Shown here: positions 7,954-16,641 of the stretch, one piece after another
Layout: every line of letters starts with the position of its first letter
Numbering within the stretch: the first letter of the stretch is position 1
DNA from: Pirellulaceae bacterium
GTDB taxonomy: Bacteria; Planctomycetota; Planctomycetia; Pirellulales; Pirellulaceae
Direction of reading: 5' to 3'
Assembly: GCA_028281725.1 (NCBI GenBank)
Contig: JANQJJ010000027.1
Span: 1 to 41,855 of the forward strand
Length of the DNA: 41,855 bases
Position numbers and translations under genes: made by a program
Notes under the pieces: model-generated
Told to the model about the DNA's origin: nothing
Database searches by the model: none
The model's input: the letters and a program-made list of their open reading frames with translations, nothing else

Positions 7954-9946
7954 TGGGCTGGTCGGCCAAGTTCAGTGTGCCAGCCATGCCTAGCAAGTCT
8001 ACAAGTTGCGAACGCATGCTGTCGGAGCCCCCGTTCGATAGCAGCTGCGCGATCAGAGCCGCAACGCTCAAATCTTTGATCTCACCGCTGCTCAAGTTGA
8101 ACTGATCTACCAGGTAGGCCAAGCTTTCTTTGAATTTCTCGGGATCGCCCGTGAAAAAAGTGTTCTTGACGTCGGTTGCCACCTGGGAATTGTAGACAAA
8201 ACGATCGATGGCCTTGCCACCCTTGACGGCGGACGATATTTGATCGAAGAACTCACCGTCACCACCGACGATGTCGATTTTAGCTGCCTTCAGCGCCTCG
8301 CCGAGAACCGAGGCTTGCTCACCGGCGATGGACTGTTGAGCTTCAATGGCTGCAATCTCGATATCCTTATCCTTTTCCAACCGCAGTTTAAACTCCTCGT
8401 GTTCCTTGCCGACGCCGTCAAGCTCCTTCATGGCGGCGGCCTTTTCGGTGATACCGTGGGCTTCACTCAAGTATTTTTCTTTCAGCACGAGCGCCTCGGC
8501 CAACCCTTGTTTCTCCGCCGCAGCCGCCTGGGCTTCGAGTACGTGGGCGCCCGCGAGCCCTTCGGCCGCATGCTCTGCTGAGGCCGCCTCGGCCAACATC
8601 TTGGTCGCTGCGCTCTGTTTCTCGGCGCGATCACGATCCGCTTCGGCCTCGATGCGGACTTGTTCGGCCAGCAATTCAGACGCGTTGCGCGCGGCCTCTG
8701 CCGCTTTGACTTCCTTGATGAGCGCCTGTTCGGCAGCCATTTCCGCGGCGGTGACTTCCACCTTCTTCTTCCGCTCTGCCTCGGCGAATGCCTCCGTATC
8801 TTGAATCCGTTGTTGCTCTTCGACCACAGCCCGTTCGACGACTACTCGTTCGCGGATCACCTCTTGAATGTTGCGACGTTCGGTCTCAATTGCCTTTTCT
8901 TTTTCAACCTCAGCGACTCCCACCACGCGCTCGCGTTCGGTGGCTTCCAGGTGCCGGTCGCGCGCCACGCGCTCCAGCTCGACTGCGTCGGTCCGCTCCT
9001 TGTTGCGTTGGGCGACGAGAATCTGCCGGCTCTTGTTTTCTTCGGCGACTCCCAGGTCCTCCTCCGTCGCAATGCGAGCTTGCTCGGCCGCCAGGCGGTT
9101 TTCCTCTTCAACTTTTCTCGCCGCCGCATGCTCGCGAGCCTCGATCTCAGCAACTTCTCGCTTCTGCTTTTCGACCGCTTCAACCCGCTGGCGTTCCAGC
9201 TCCAAAATGGCTTCCTGCGCCTCCACATCTTGTTTCTTGAGGGTCTTCTCTCGCTCCCGCGTGTAGTAGTTTTCCTTGACCTTCTCACCGGAAGTCAGCT
9301 CGGTGATCTTCTTGATACCCTCGGCGTCCAGGATGTTATTGGGATTGAGTAGTTCGAGTTTTGTCTGCTCCAGGAAATCGATAGCCGCATCGTCAAGCCG
9401 ATAGCCGTTCAGATCGGTACCAATCACCTTCAGGATTTCGTCTTTGAATTGCTCCCGTTTGTCATAGAGTTCGACAAACTCAAACTGTTTGCCAACCGTC
9501 TTGAGCGCTTCTGAGAACTTCGAGTCAAACAACTCGCGCAGCGTTTCGACTTGGCTTGCTCGTCTGCAGCCAATGGACTGGGCGACTTCTCGCATCTCTT
9601 CCTGAGTCTTGTCGATCCGAATAAAAAACGCCACGCGGATATCTGCACGGATATTGTCCTTGCAGATCAAACCCTCCGAACCCTCCCGAGCGATTTCGAA
9701 GCTCTTGAGCGTCAAATCCATCTTCTCATGGCGATGCACAACCGGAACAACAAAAACCCCGTTGGCCGTGACGACTTGCATGCCGCCCCAACCGGTGCGC
9801 ACGATGGCCTCATCAGGCCCCACCTTGACATAAAATCGGCTGGCAAGTGCGGCTAGTCCGATCAGAAACGCGATAATCGCAACGATGACGATGATTGCGT
9901 AGATCGCAACATCTGGTAGCTGACCAAGCATAAGTAGATCGTTCAT
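7910..9946 (-). CDS. Flotillin (SPFH-domain, YqiK-type) membrane-microdomain scaffold protein
   Basis: 678 aa. One N-terminal membrane helix (~12-37, VAIYAIIVIVAIIAFLIGLAAL) is followed by the SPFH/band-7 domain (~45-220: FYVKVGPDEAIVRTGWGG, then NIRADIRVAFFIRID). A very long Glu/Ala/Lys-rich coiled coil follows (~230-540), with the EAEADRDRAEK-type repeats of flotillins. A globular tail ends in LADQPIGQLVARKTTNGKA. Flotillins oligomerise on the inner membrane and organise fluid or rigid microdomains. The gene starts 9 bases after the stop of the OB-fold membrane protein, so they are one transcription unit. The length and NQ-poor, E-rich coiled coil fit YqiK rather than the shorter FloA group. 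Client proteins are unknown; the adjacent ATPase is the obvious candidate. Confidence 0.95.
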   Translation of the reverse strand: MNDLLMLGQLPDVAIYAIIVIVAIIAFLIGLAALASRFYVKVGPDEAIVRTGWGGMQVVTANGVFVVPVVHRHEKMDLTLKSFEIAREGSEGLICKDNIRADIRVAFFIRIDKTQEEMREVAQSIGCRRASQVETLRELFDSKFSEALKTVGKQFEFVELYDKREQFKDEILKVIGTDLNGYRLDDAAIDFLEQTKLELLNPNNILDAEGIKKITELTSGEKVKENYYTREREKTLKKQDVEAQEAILELERQRVEAVEKQKREVAEIEAREHAAARKVEEENRLAAEQARIATEEDLGVAEENKSRQILVAQRNKERTDAVELERVARDRHLEATERERVVGVAEVEKEKAIETERRNIQEVIRERVVVERAVVEEQQRIQDTEAFAEAERKKKVEVTAAEMAAEQALIKEVKAAEAARNASELLAEQVRIEAEADRDRAEKQSAATKMLAEAASAEHAAEGLAGAHVLEAQAAAAEKQGLAEALVLKEKYLSEAHGITEKAAAMKELDGVGKEHEEFKLRLEKDKDIEIAAIEAQQSIAGEQASVLGEALKAAKIDIVGGDGEFFDQISSAVKGGKAIDRFVYNSQVATDVKNTFFTGDPEKFKESLAYLVDQFNLSSGEIKDLSVAALIAQLLSNGGSDSMRSQLVDLLGMAGTLNLADQPIGQLVARKTTNGKA

Positions 9947-9955
9947 GGGTTCGGT

Positions 9956-10630
9956 TTATTCCTGGGTTACAGAATCAGTCGATGGGGCATCGGTCGTTGT
10001 GGGCGAAACAATGTAAACACGATGTTTGGCGTCGTAGTGAGTGAGCCACACTCTTGTACCTTGCACTAGGTGCGGTCCATCGGTACGCACATTGAGAAGT
10101 AGCGGCGATCCATCTGTTTTGAGTCTCACCTGCCCAAACTCGGAAGTCGCTTGTAGCGAGCTGATTTGACCTTCCTGCCCGACAATCGAACTCGAGTTGA
10201 GGCGCTCGGTGATAAACCATTTTTTCATCGGATTGGTAACGAATTTTGTAATCGGCAGAGAGATTGCCAGGTTGCGAGCAACCAGTAGCGTGGACCAGAA
10301 CCAGCCCGGCGGCGAAAAAAAATGGGCGTCTAACAAACTCCACAAGCACGCGGAGGTAAACCACCAGATGGACGCGAACGCACCCATCCAGATCACCATC
10401 GGAATCTCTTTCAGGTTTAACCAACGCAGCGTGACGATTCCCAGACCACCCACCGCCTCAGCACCGGTCGGTGTGTCCACGTCGACATCGATGTCCAAAT
10501 CCAGGTCAGCGCCCGGCATGTCCAATTCAACGGCCCCCAGCATGGCCAGGAGACTCCACCCCACCACAACGCCCAGTAAGAGCGTTGCCGGCAGTACCGG
10601 TCCTGAGAAGATTGTGATGACAATTTCCAT
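9956..10630 (-). CDS. OB-fold inner-membrane protein, YqiJ/NfeD-like flotillin partner
   Basis: 224 aa. Three hydrophobic segments are visible: ~8-34 (LPATLLLGVVVGWSLLAML), ~75-99 (IPMVIWMGAFASIWWFTSAC) and ~107-128 (WFWSTLLVARNLAISLPIT). The C-terminal ~145-210 stretch (IVGQEGQISSLQATSEFGQVRL) is a small beta domain of the OB/NfeD kind. An acidic loop DLDLDIDVDVD lies between the first two helices. NfeD or YqiJ proteins are known genetic partners of flotillins, and here the flotillin gene follows after 9 bases. A GGGGGAG Shine-Dalgarno precedes the ATG, supporting the start and marking this as the first gene of the operon. Confidence 0.88.
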   Translation of the reverse strand: MEIVITIFSGPVLPATLLLGVVVGWSLLAMLGAVELDMPGADLDLDIDVDVDTPTGAEAVGGLGIVTLRWLNLKEIPMVIWMGAFASIWWFTSACLWSLLDAHFFSPPGWFWSTLLVARNLAISLPITKFVTNPMKKWFITERLNSSSIVGQEGQISSLQATSEFGQVRLKTDGSPLLLNVRTDGPHLVQGTRVWLTHYDAKHRVYIVSPTTTDAPSTDSVTQE

Positions 10631-10914
10631 TAACTCTCGCTCCCCCGAACATCGGACACCAAGGGCTCTCTCTCTAGGGCGTCGGATCCCAAGAACTTAG
10701 GCGCCTGTTGCCAACGAAATAGTCTAGTTACTCGCCCTACTGGCGGCGAGTTGACCAGCAGCCAGGGCAGCCGAGCACGATCTGATTTCGGCGGTCAGCT
10801 GGTCCACCGCGGCGCCGGCATGCGACCAGTCGCAGGCAGCTTGGTGAAGCAAAGGCGGAAAAGTCGACGCTGAGCCGCTTTTGGTAGTTTGCTTAGTTTG
10901 GTTAACTATTCCGG

Positions 10915-11310
10915 CTGACTAAGCAATTCCAGGAATTCCGATTGTCGGGTTTCCGATGAGAGACGTAGACTTGCTTCGGGAACTACCACCCCGGATCACT
11001 TGCAAGGTGTCCTCAGGTTCAGAACGTACCATCCTTCGGAGAGGAAGCGGACGTCCAGTGCGCCCAGAGACTGCTCGGGTTACCGGCGACCTTTGTCCCG
11101 GCTGGACAGATTTGGGTAGAAACCCAGGTTGTTTGTTCGGGCAATCTGCTAGCGTTGGACCAGTCGAGTCCTCCGACCGGCGGACGTTTCGATCCGAGAG
11201 TCCAGCTCGCGCCGCTCATGCGGTGAGTTGAAGGCGGAACTACTCATCCTTGATTGGAGCTTGCCGAGGCAAGCCAAGGCGGCACCACGAGCCACGGTGC
11301 CGCCTTTTTT
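10915..11310 (+). ncRNA. Candidate structured non-coding RNA of unknown family
   Basis: A run of plus-strand hairpins ends in a strong intrinsic terminator, with no protein gene to terminate. Visible stems: CGGG/CCCG near 10977-10995; TGGGT/ACCCA closed by AGAA near 11114-11127; GTTGGAC/GTCCAGC near 11154-11207 enclosing CGA/TCG and TCCG/CGGA stems; GCTTGC/GCAAGC with a CGAG loop near 11260-11275; then the terminator. A weak promoter (TTGGTA, 16-base spacer, TAACTA-like box at 10903) would start it near 10915, giving about 395 nt. The conserved cores of RNase P RNA, tmRNA and SRP RNA were looked for and not found. The 5' end is uncertain. Confidence 0.38.
11278..11310 (+). terminator. Strong intrinsic terminator
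   Basis: Perfect 9-bp stem GGCGGCACC/GGTGCCGCC followed by TTTTTT. The opposite strand has no T-run, so it acts on plus-strand transcription only. Confidence 0.85.
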
Positions 11311-11491
11311 CGTTAATCCATCGAAGCTTGCGTTTCGGCGGTGTCGCCAACCGCATGGTCGCTGATCTTTCCCAGATTGGCCAGCTCGTACCGAGACGCA
11401 CCGGCGGGTGCGCGGCGGATTGGAAGCGTCCGGTGGTGAAGCGATGCGCACCGGCGCCGACCGGCGGAGCGGTCAGAGCGACCACGCGGTG

Positions 11492-13036
11492 CTACGATCG
11501 TTCGATTCGTGCGATGCGTTGGCGGACAGACGCCGCTTCCTCGCTGCGCTCTTCGTGCTCGAGGATCCGAGCCTCATTCTCGAGAGATTGCAGCAGCGAC
11601 TGAGAATCACTCTGCTGCACGAATTGCGTTTGGGCTGCATGCAAGGCCTCCAAACCTTGATCGGTATCGCCGATGATCAGTTGGGCCAGGGCGAGATCTG
11701 CCGTAGCCTTGCTTTTGGTCGCCCAGTCCAATCCGGGCGATTCGTTGAGCGCTTTGTTGAGCAACTGAGCGCCTTGCTGATAGGCTCCCGATTGCAACTT
11801 GGCACTTCCCATAGCGGCGGTTGCGGCGGCCGAGATACCTTCATTGGCGCTTGCCGCCGGACCGCTAAGGATTGCCGCAGCCGCTGGACTTTGCCCCAGG
11901 GCGGCCAGGCATTTGCTTTGAGCAATGCGCAACCACATCACGTCCTCCCCTTCGGCGAACGTCTCTGCCTTTTTGAAATTGATCAAGGCGAGCTGTGCCG
12001 CGCCCTCGTCGAACAGCGCGTTGGCGACCGATGTCCAAAGGACCATTTCGACGGCTCCGCTAGCAGTGCAGCCGACCGATTCGGCGTGCTTGGCCAACGC
12101 CGTTTGGATTTGCTTCGGCCAAGCGGACTTGGCTGGACGCAATTGTTCGGCTCGCAGCCAAAAGCCGGTGTCGAGAGGAAGGTTCGCGCCGGAAGCAGCC
12201 ATGTGTTGCGAAAGCGCCTGCGTCCAAGCTTCGTTGGCTTGCGGCAATCGACCGCTACGGCTGGCGGTCGCGGCAACCATCAACCACAAATCGGCCGCCA
12301 GCAAGTCTTCGTGTGCGTTTTCGGCGATGCCGATCGCCTGCCGATAGAGAGACTCGGCCCACGCGGACCGGTCTGACAGCAGTTCTCTCAGAGCCAGCAA
12401 GCGTAGGCAATCGACCAGGACCAACGGGTGATCGAGCGCCTGCGCCGCGTCTTGCAGTTGGTCCGCAGTCTCAGCGGCGGGCTCTGTCGTCAGGAGCGTC
12501 TCCGCAAACGCATTTCTCTGTCGCAGGTAGGATCTAGCCAGGTTAGGCTTTTCGCCGGCCAGCGTCAGGAGCGAGTTCCAAGAGCCGTTCTGGGGATGAG
12601 ACGACCTCTGCGTGAGTACGCTCGCCACCAATCTTACCAGCGGATCTTCCGCGGAACTCGCCCAGCGTTCCGATAGAAACCGCGCGGACACATCGGGGTT
12701 CTGAAGAACGATGGTCGCCGCTGAGCGCATCTTTTGCTGCTGCAGCAAGGGGCTGATCAAGGTGACAAACGCGTCGACTTCCAACGTCGTTGCGTCGGCA
12801 GTTCCCAGGACGACCTCGTGGCCATCGAACCGGATGGTTCTGGCCGGCGGATTAGCCACCTCCTTGCCCGAAGTGCCGGCCGACCCCGCGCGCGAGTCGG
12901 ATAGATCGCCGTGAAATATCTTGTCCAGTTCCGTACTGATGCCCGAGAGCGACTGATTGCTCTGGTCGAACAGGCGGCATCCCGATAGTAGCATCGTGAG
13001 CGCCAGGCACATTGATAAAAATAACCGAGTATTCAT
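11492..13036 (-). CDS. TPR-rich outer-membrane lipoprotein of the secretion cluster
   Basis: 514 aa from ATG at 13036. AAGGA lies 8-9 bases upstream and the product then begins MNTRLFLSMCLALTMLLSGC, a textbook lipoprotein signal with Cys20. The track's longer start adds 17 residues that would spoil the signal. The mature protein is almost entirely alpha-helical, with repeated Ala/Leu-rich helix pairs typical of TPR or Sel1-like superhelices (for example ALINFKKAETFAEGEDVMWLRIAQSKCLAALG). It lies 60 bases downstream of the secretin on the same strand. TPR lipoproteins of the PilF/PilW or pilotin kind help secretins insert or assemble in the outer membrane, so that role is likely but not proven. 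No enzymatic motif. Confidence 0.88.
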   Translation of the reverse strand: MNTRLFLSMCLALTMLLSGCRLFDQSNQSLSGISTELDKIFHGDLSDSRAGSAGTSGKEVANPPARTIRFDGHEVVLGTADATTLEVDAFVTLISPLLQQQKMRSAATIVLQNPDVSARFLSERWASSAEDPLVRLVASVLTQRSSHPQNGSWNSLLTLAGEKPNLARSYLRQRNAFAETLLTTEPAAETADQLQDAAQALDHPLVLVDCLRLLALRELLSDRSAWAESLYRQAIGIAENAHEDLLAADLWLMVAATASRSGRLPQANEAWTQALSQHMAASGANLPLDTGFWLRAEQLRPAKSAWPKQIQTALAKHAESVGCTASGAVEMVLWTSVANALFDEGAAQLALINFKKAETFAEGEDVMWLRIAQSKCLAALGQSPAAAAILSGPAASANEGISAAATAAMGSAKLQSGAYQQGAQLLNKALNESPGLDWATKSKATADLALAQLIIGDTDQGLEALHAAQTQFVQQSDSQSLLQSLENEARILEHEERSEEAASVRQRIARIERS

Positions 13037-13096
13037 TACGATCCTTCGCCTGTGGCCCGACGTCTCAGCGGTCATCCCTGGTAGCAAGACGGAACT

Positions 13097-15256
13097 TCAA
13101 TATGCAGCGGAGCTTACATTGTGTAAACGGAACAAACTGGCACGCTCGGTACACTCGGGGTCCGAGCGGATGACTTTGCAGGGCAAGTAGGTATCCATTG
13201 TTCCCGCAGCGTCAGGACTGTTGGGATGGAGACTCAGATCGCCGAGCATCTGCTGACTGGTCGCAGCGGATTCCGATGGCGTGTTGAATACATAGGGACG
13301 AATGACCACGACCAACTCGCTACGCGTACGACTGGAGGCTTGGCGTTTGAAGAAAAAGCCTAATCCAGGAATGTTGCCGAGTACCGGCACCTGATCCTTG
13401 GAATCGCTGACCTGCTCTTCGATCAAACCACCGAGCGCTACCGCCATACCATCCTGGGCGACCACCGTGCCACTGACCGTTCTCCGCCTGACCGTGTCGA
13501 CATTGACGCTGGTCACTCCGGCGCCTCCGGCGTCGGGCACCGGGATCGACGCGCCCCCCAAAATGCGCTCGGAATTCTCTTCGACGACTCGCAAAGTCAC
13601 GGTTCTATCCGCATTGATATTGGGAGTAATCAGCAGAGACTGCCCGACATCTCGCAGTTCGGTAATTGGCGTAGCCGCGACGGCTCCGTTGACTGCATTG
13701 AATCCTCCCACGACCTGAGATGGCGTAAAGCCAACAGTAAAGGGCAAGGTATCGCCGACAAAGATACGGCTGACTTCGTTGTTGGCCGTCAGGATCAGCG
13801 GCGTGGCCAAGGCCGTCACGCGGCTTTGGCTCTCAAGCAACTGCATACGAAACTGAAAATTGTTGTCGACCACCTGAAACGTCAGAGAGCCGGGAACGTT
13901 GCCGGACAGGCCCAACCCGGCAGGTAGCGTTCGCGCCGCGGCGTTGGCACCAGGAAACGCCGGAGCTAGATTGCCATCGCTGAAGGTTACTGCCTCGTCG
14001 TCGCCACCGGAAAAGTACTCAAAGGCTGAGTTGATTCCGTCAGCCAGACCGATGCGTAGCACTTTGACTTCCAGCAAGACCGTCGGCGTGGGCACGTCCA
14101 GCTGCTGGACCAGACGTTCAATCTGCTGCATCGATTGCGCGTCGCTCGAGCGGACGATGACCTGATTGTTTCGGCGAATGGTCGACACGTAAATCGTCGC
14201 TTCATTGCGCCGCATCAAATCCGCGCGGTCCTCTTCACTGATGCGTCCGTTATCTGCCAGTTGGTTCTCTAGCCGCTGGATTTCCTCCGCCGCGAGGTTG
14301 TCCAAGCTGGTGTTCTCCGAGATGGTTGCGGCCGGGCTTACGCGACTGCGAGACCGAGCGGTCAGGCCGCCAAGCCCTGGCACACCGCCGCCGAGGGCAC
14401 CGCCAAATCCGCCCAGGAGGTTGTTGCCCAAGCCGTTGTTGAGTCCCAGCTGCCCACGGGGGCCGCCTGGTCCTCCGGTTTCAAACGTTCCCAGCCCAAG
14501 GGAGCGGCCATCGACCAGATCGAAACGGCTGAATCGCTGGGTCAGGTCAATTAAGTCGTCGGTATCGGCGTCTGCGATGTTCAGTTGCACGCGGTCCCCA
14601 AACACCTGTCCGATCACCTGAGCGACCGCCGACGGATTTGGGTACAGCAGCGTGAATACGCGAGTCTCTTCCTCACGGAAGCTGGTCAGATCCTTTTCAT
14701 ATTCTTCGGAGGTTGCGATCCGCACGATCCCCGATTTCTCGTCGATGCGATAGTAGAGCCCGTTGGCCTTGACGATCGCGTCTAGAGCATTGATGGAAGA
14801 CACGTTTCTCAGATAGACCGTGACCATCGTTTCACCCGCATCGGCGGATGTAATGACGTTCAATCCGGCCTGCTCAGAAAACAGCTTCATGGCCTCCGAT
14901 AGCTTGACTTCTTCGAACTGGACGAGCTCCAGCATCTTTCTCTGAGCCTCAATCGCCGGCGAAGCGGGAGGCGGCTGAACGGGTTCGACGATCAGCGATC
15001 CTGGCGGAGCCGGGGCCTCCTGAGCGGGGGATGGCAGGGGATGATCGTCCAAATGCAGTGAGCTGCCGTCGTTTTGATCTTCCGCGCTGCCGCCGGGCCC
15101 ATCCGCGGTCGCCGATTGGCGGCTGGAGTGGTTTGCACCTTGGGATGGATCTTGTCCCAACGGATGACGAGGTTGCAGAATCATCAACACGAAAGCTACT
15201 AGAGCAAACTTTCGAAACGATCCTTCTGCGAGAACAGTCATCTTATATGCGTCCAT
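13097..15256 (-). CDS. Secretin (GspD/PilQ-like outer-membrane channel)
   Basis: 719 aa. An N-terminal hydrophobic export signal (~15-30) leads to a Pro/Ser-rich linker. An STN/N0-type domain follows (~108-180, FEEVKLSEAMKLFSEQAGLN) and an N1-like domain with TRVFTLLYPNPSAVAQVI. The secretin barrel region is at ~500-660. Its signature is VALGGLIEEQVSD, VPVLGNIPGLGFFFKR and SELVVVIRPYV. A Gly/Asn/Leu-rich insert (~245-300, GLNNGLGNNLLGGFGGALGG) interrupts the N-domains. The secretin forms the outer-membrane gate of a type II or type IV pilus-type system. It is transcribed divergently from the pseudopilin and platform genes and upstream of the TPR lipoprotein. The start is not fixed by a Shine-Dalgarno; Met6 (15241) is an alternative. 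Confidence 0.94.
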   Translation of the reverse strand: MDAYKMTVLAEGSFRKFALVAFVLMILQPRHPLGQDPSQGANHSSRQSATADGPGGSAEDQNDGSSLHLDDHPLPSPAQEAPAPPGSLIVEPVQPPPASPAIEAQRKMLELVQFEEVKLSEAMKLFSEQAGLNVITSADAGETMVTVYLRNVSSINALDAIVKANGLYYRIDEKSGIVRIATSEEYEKDLTSFREEETRVFTLLYPNPSAVAQVIGQVFGDRVQLNIADADTDDLIDLTQRFSRFDLVDGRSLGLGTFETGGPGGPRGQLGLNNGLGNNLLGGFGGALGGGVPGLGGLTARSRSRVSPAATISENTSLDNLAAEEIQRLENQLADNGRISEEDRADLMRRNEATIYVSTIRRNNQVIVRSSDAQSMQQIERLVQQLDVPTPTVLLEVKVLRIGLADGINSAFEYFSGGDDEAVTFSDGNLAPAFPGANAAARTLPAGLGLSGNVPGSLTFQVVDNNFQFRMQLLESQSRVTALATPLILTANNEVSRIFVGDTLPFTVGFTPSQVVGGFNAVNGAVAATPITELRDVGQSLLITPNINADRTVTLRVVEENSERILGGASIPVPDAGGAGVTSVNVDTVRRRTVSGTVVAQDGMAVALGGLIEEQVSDSKDQVPVLGNIPGLGFFFKRQASSRTRSELVVVIRPYVFNTPSESAATSQQMLGDLSLHPNSPDAAGTMDTYLPCKVIRSDPECTERASLFRLHNVSSAAY

Positions 15257-15698
15257 TAGCCAGCATTGACAGACGTAGGCCTATCGATATCAAGCTTATC
15301 GACTGGGTAAACTTTGCGGCTTGAATCGGATAGTGAACTTGGACCGTTTTTTAGAAGATAGCCTCACACCGCTACATATTCTCTGAGCGCTGAACTGGTA
15401 TTCCGTAAGAGTTTGCCAGATATCGCGTACTACACTTGGCCGACATGTGTTTTCTTGTATCGGCCCTGCGGAATGCGGGTCGGTTGTTGGGCTCAGCCCT
15501 ACCGACCGGCCATGGATGGTGACGCAGGTTTACGAAAATTGAAGTTTTTTTGGCTTTCGGAGATCTCCTCGCTAACGGTGTGCTAGAGTTTTTCGATTGA
15601 ACAAGAAATGTGGCAGTTTCAATTTGGACACATCAAGCCTTCGGAGGGAAGGTAGTGATTGTAGGACATTACCCTCCTGAAAGATAAGAGAGACGGAA
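15257..15698. promoter_or_regulatory. Divergent control region of the secretion cluster
   Basis: This 442-base gap separates the minus-strand secretin from the plus-strand pseudopilin operon and must hold both promoters. For plus transcription an extended -10 box TGCTAGAGT (15581-15589) lies about 110 bases before the pseudopilin ATG, with no good -35. A stem near 15643-15677 occupies the leader. A short string identical to a common cloning-vector polylinker lies at 15284-15302. Confidence 0.45.
15643..15677 (+). promoter_or_regulatory. Leader hairpin just upstream of the first pseudopilin gene
   Basis: GGAGGG pairs with CCCTCC and TAGTG with CATTA (one G-U), with an AAGG bulge. The stem ends 21 bases before the ATG, leaving the ribosome site free. 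It may stabilise an abundant mRNA or tune translation. Confidence 0.5.
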
Positions 15699-16442
15699 AT
15701 GACAGCCCCACAGAGAACACGCCCGAGTCGTCGCGGTTTCACGTTAGTGGAATTGATCGTTGTCCTGATGATTCTAGTCGGATTGGCAGCCATATTGATC
15801 CCGGCGATTACGGACATGGTTGCGCGGACGAACGCTAGTTCCGCTTCCGCGAACATAACGGAGATTTCCAACGCGATTCAGCGTTATGAGGCGCAGTTCT
15901 TGGATTATCCCAACAACCTGGACTCAATCATGAGCGCGTTGAACACTTCGCCAACCGACTTGGACACCATGACAGCCCAGCTCGATGCGCTGGTCGAGGA
16001 TGTGACGCTCGCGACCGCCGTGCGTGCTCCGCTGACCGCCGCCGGTATTACCAGCGTCGGTGTTCATACCGCGGGCGACACCACCTTTGATCAGGCCACA
16101 GCCACCCCTTTGGCCGACGGTGACATAATCCAGGCTCTGACCGTCGCCGCTCAGCAGACGCTGGGGCTAGAGACGACCGGGGTCGCCGGCAAGTACGTTG
16201 TGCTTGGGGTGGGCTCGTTGTCGGACATGAATGGGAAAACGATGATCGATGCCCCCGTGTACTTCCCTGAGGATGGTACGTTGAATCCCGAAGCGGTCTA
16301 CGCCAGGTTTATCGCGGTGTTTCAGATTAGCGACGGCGTCTCCCCGCTCGACCGGGCCAGACTGGCGGCGATCCTGACACCGACCGGCGAACGGCTCGGC
16401 GACCGTCTATCCGACTACTTCGAAGTAACGACCAACAACTAA
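15699..16442 (+). CDS. Major pseudopilin-like protein (GspG-like, type IV prepilin N-terminus)
   Basis: 247 aa. The class III signal is RRG|FTLVELIVVLMILVGL with Gly at -1, Phe at +1 and Glu at +5, so it is cut and N-methylated by a prepilin peptidase (not encoded here). One hydrophobic helix (14-36) is followed by a helical stalk and a Thr/Ala-rich domain without the GWNGPY motif of the two next pseudopilins. It is the first plus-strand gene of the cluster, has its own structured leader and is followed by a strong terminator. That arrangement is typical of the subunit made in greatest amount, with read-through feeding the assembly genes. RBS region AGAGAG lies just upstream. Confidence 0.92.
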   Translation: MTAPQRTRPSRRGFTLVELIVVLMILVGLAAILIPAITDMVARTNASSASANITEISNAIQRYEAQFLDYPNNLDSIMSALNTSPTDLDTMTAQLDALVEDVTLATAVRAPLTAAGITSVGVHTAGDTTFDQATATPLADGDIIQALTVAAQQTLGLETTGVAGKYVVLGVGSLSDMNGKTMIDAPVYFPEDGTLNPEAVYARFIAVFQISDGVSPLDRARLAAILTPTGERLGDRLSDYFEVTTNN

Positions 16443-16482
16443 GCTGGCGGGTCTCTTCGGAGAACTCAGTCGAACCACTTAC

Positions 16483-16519
16483 AAGCCGGCAAGGAAATCA
16501 AATCCTTCGCCGGCTTTTT
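16483..16519 (+). terminator. Intra-operon terminator after the first pseudopilin
   Basis: AAGCCGGC...GCCGGCTT stem extended by AGGA/TCCT, then a T-run. It probably makes downstream genes depend on read-through. Confidence 0.8.
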
Positions 16520-16641
16520 CGTGCGGCAGCCGGCTGGGCGCGACTCCCTTAGTGACCACCGGCAGAGCGGGTGGTCTGAGGAACAAGGGCGGAGAATTGA
16601 GTTAGCTTGCGGTCAGGACCGCTGGTAGCCGGGGGTATCCA

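Larger units (their letters stand above)
10631..11491. other. Gene-free stretch of about 860 bases
   Basis: No convincing protein gene on either strand. The 91-aa plus-strand ORF at 10956 is Arg/Ser-rich, lacks a Shine-Dalgarno and resembles no family I know. The left end is the leader of the minus-strand flotillin operon, with a hairpin at 10730-10751 (ACTCGCC/GGCGAGT). The middle holds the candidate structured RNA and its terminator. 11311-11491 is the 3' flank of the TPR lipoprotein gene, where I see nothing. Confidence 0.5.

Noticed and set aside
10956-11231. 91-aa ORF before the strong terminator
   Set aside because: No Shine-Dalgarno, Arg/Ser-rich, and overlaps several stable hairpins; RNA is the better explanation.
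10915-11310. RNase P RNA, tmRNA or SRP RNA
   Set aside because: Size would fit, but the conserved cores of these RNAs (GAGGAAAGTCC-type, TTCGA...CCA end, GGAAGGAAGCAGC-type) are missing.
11408-12376. 322-aa plus-strand ORF over the TPR lipoprotein
   Set aside because: Opposite a gene with a clear lipoprotein signal and ribosome site; composition is that of a shadow frame.
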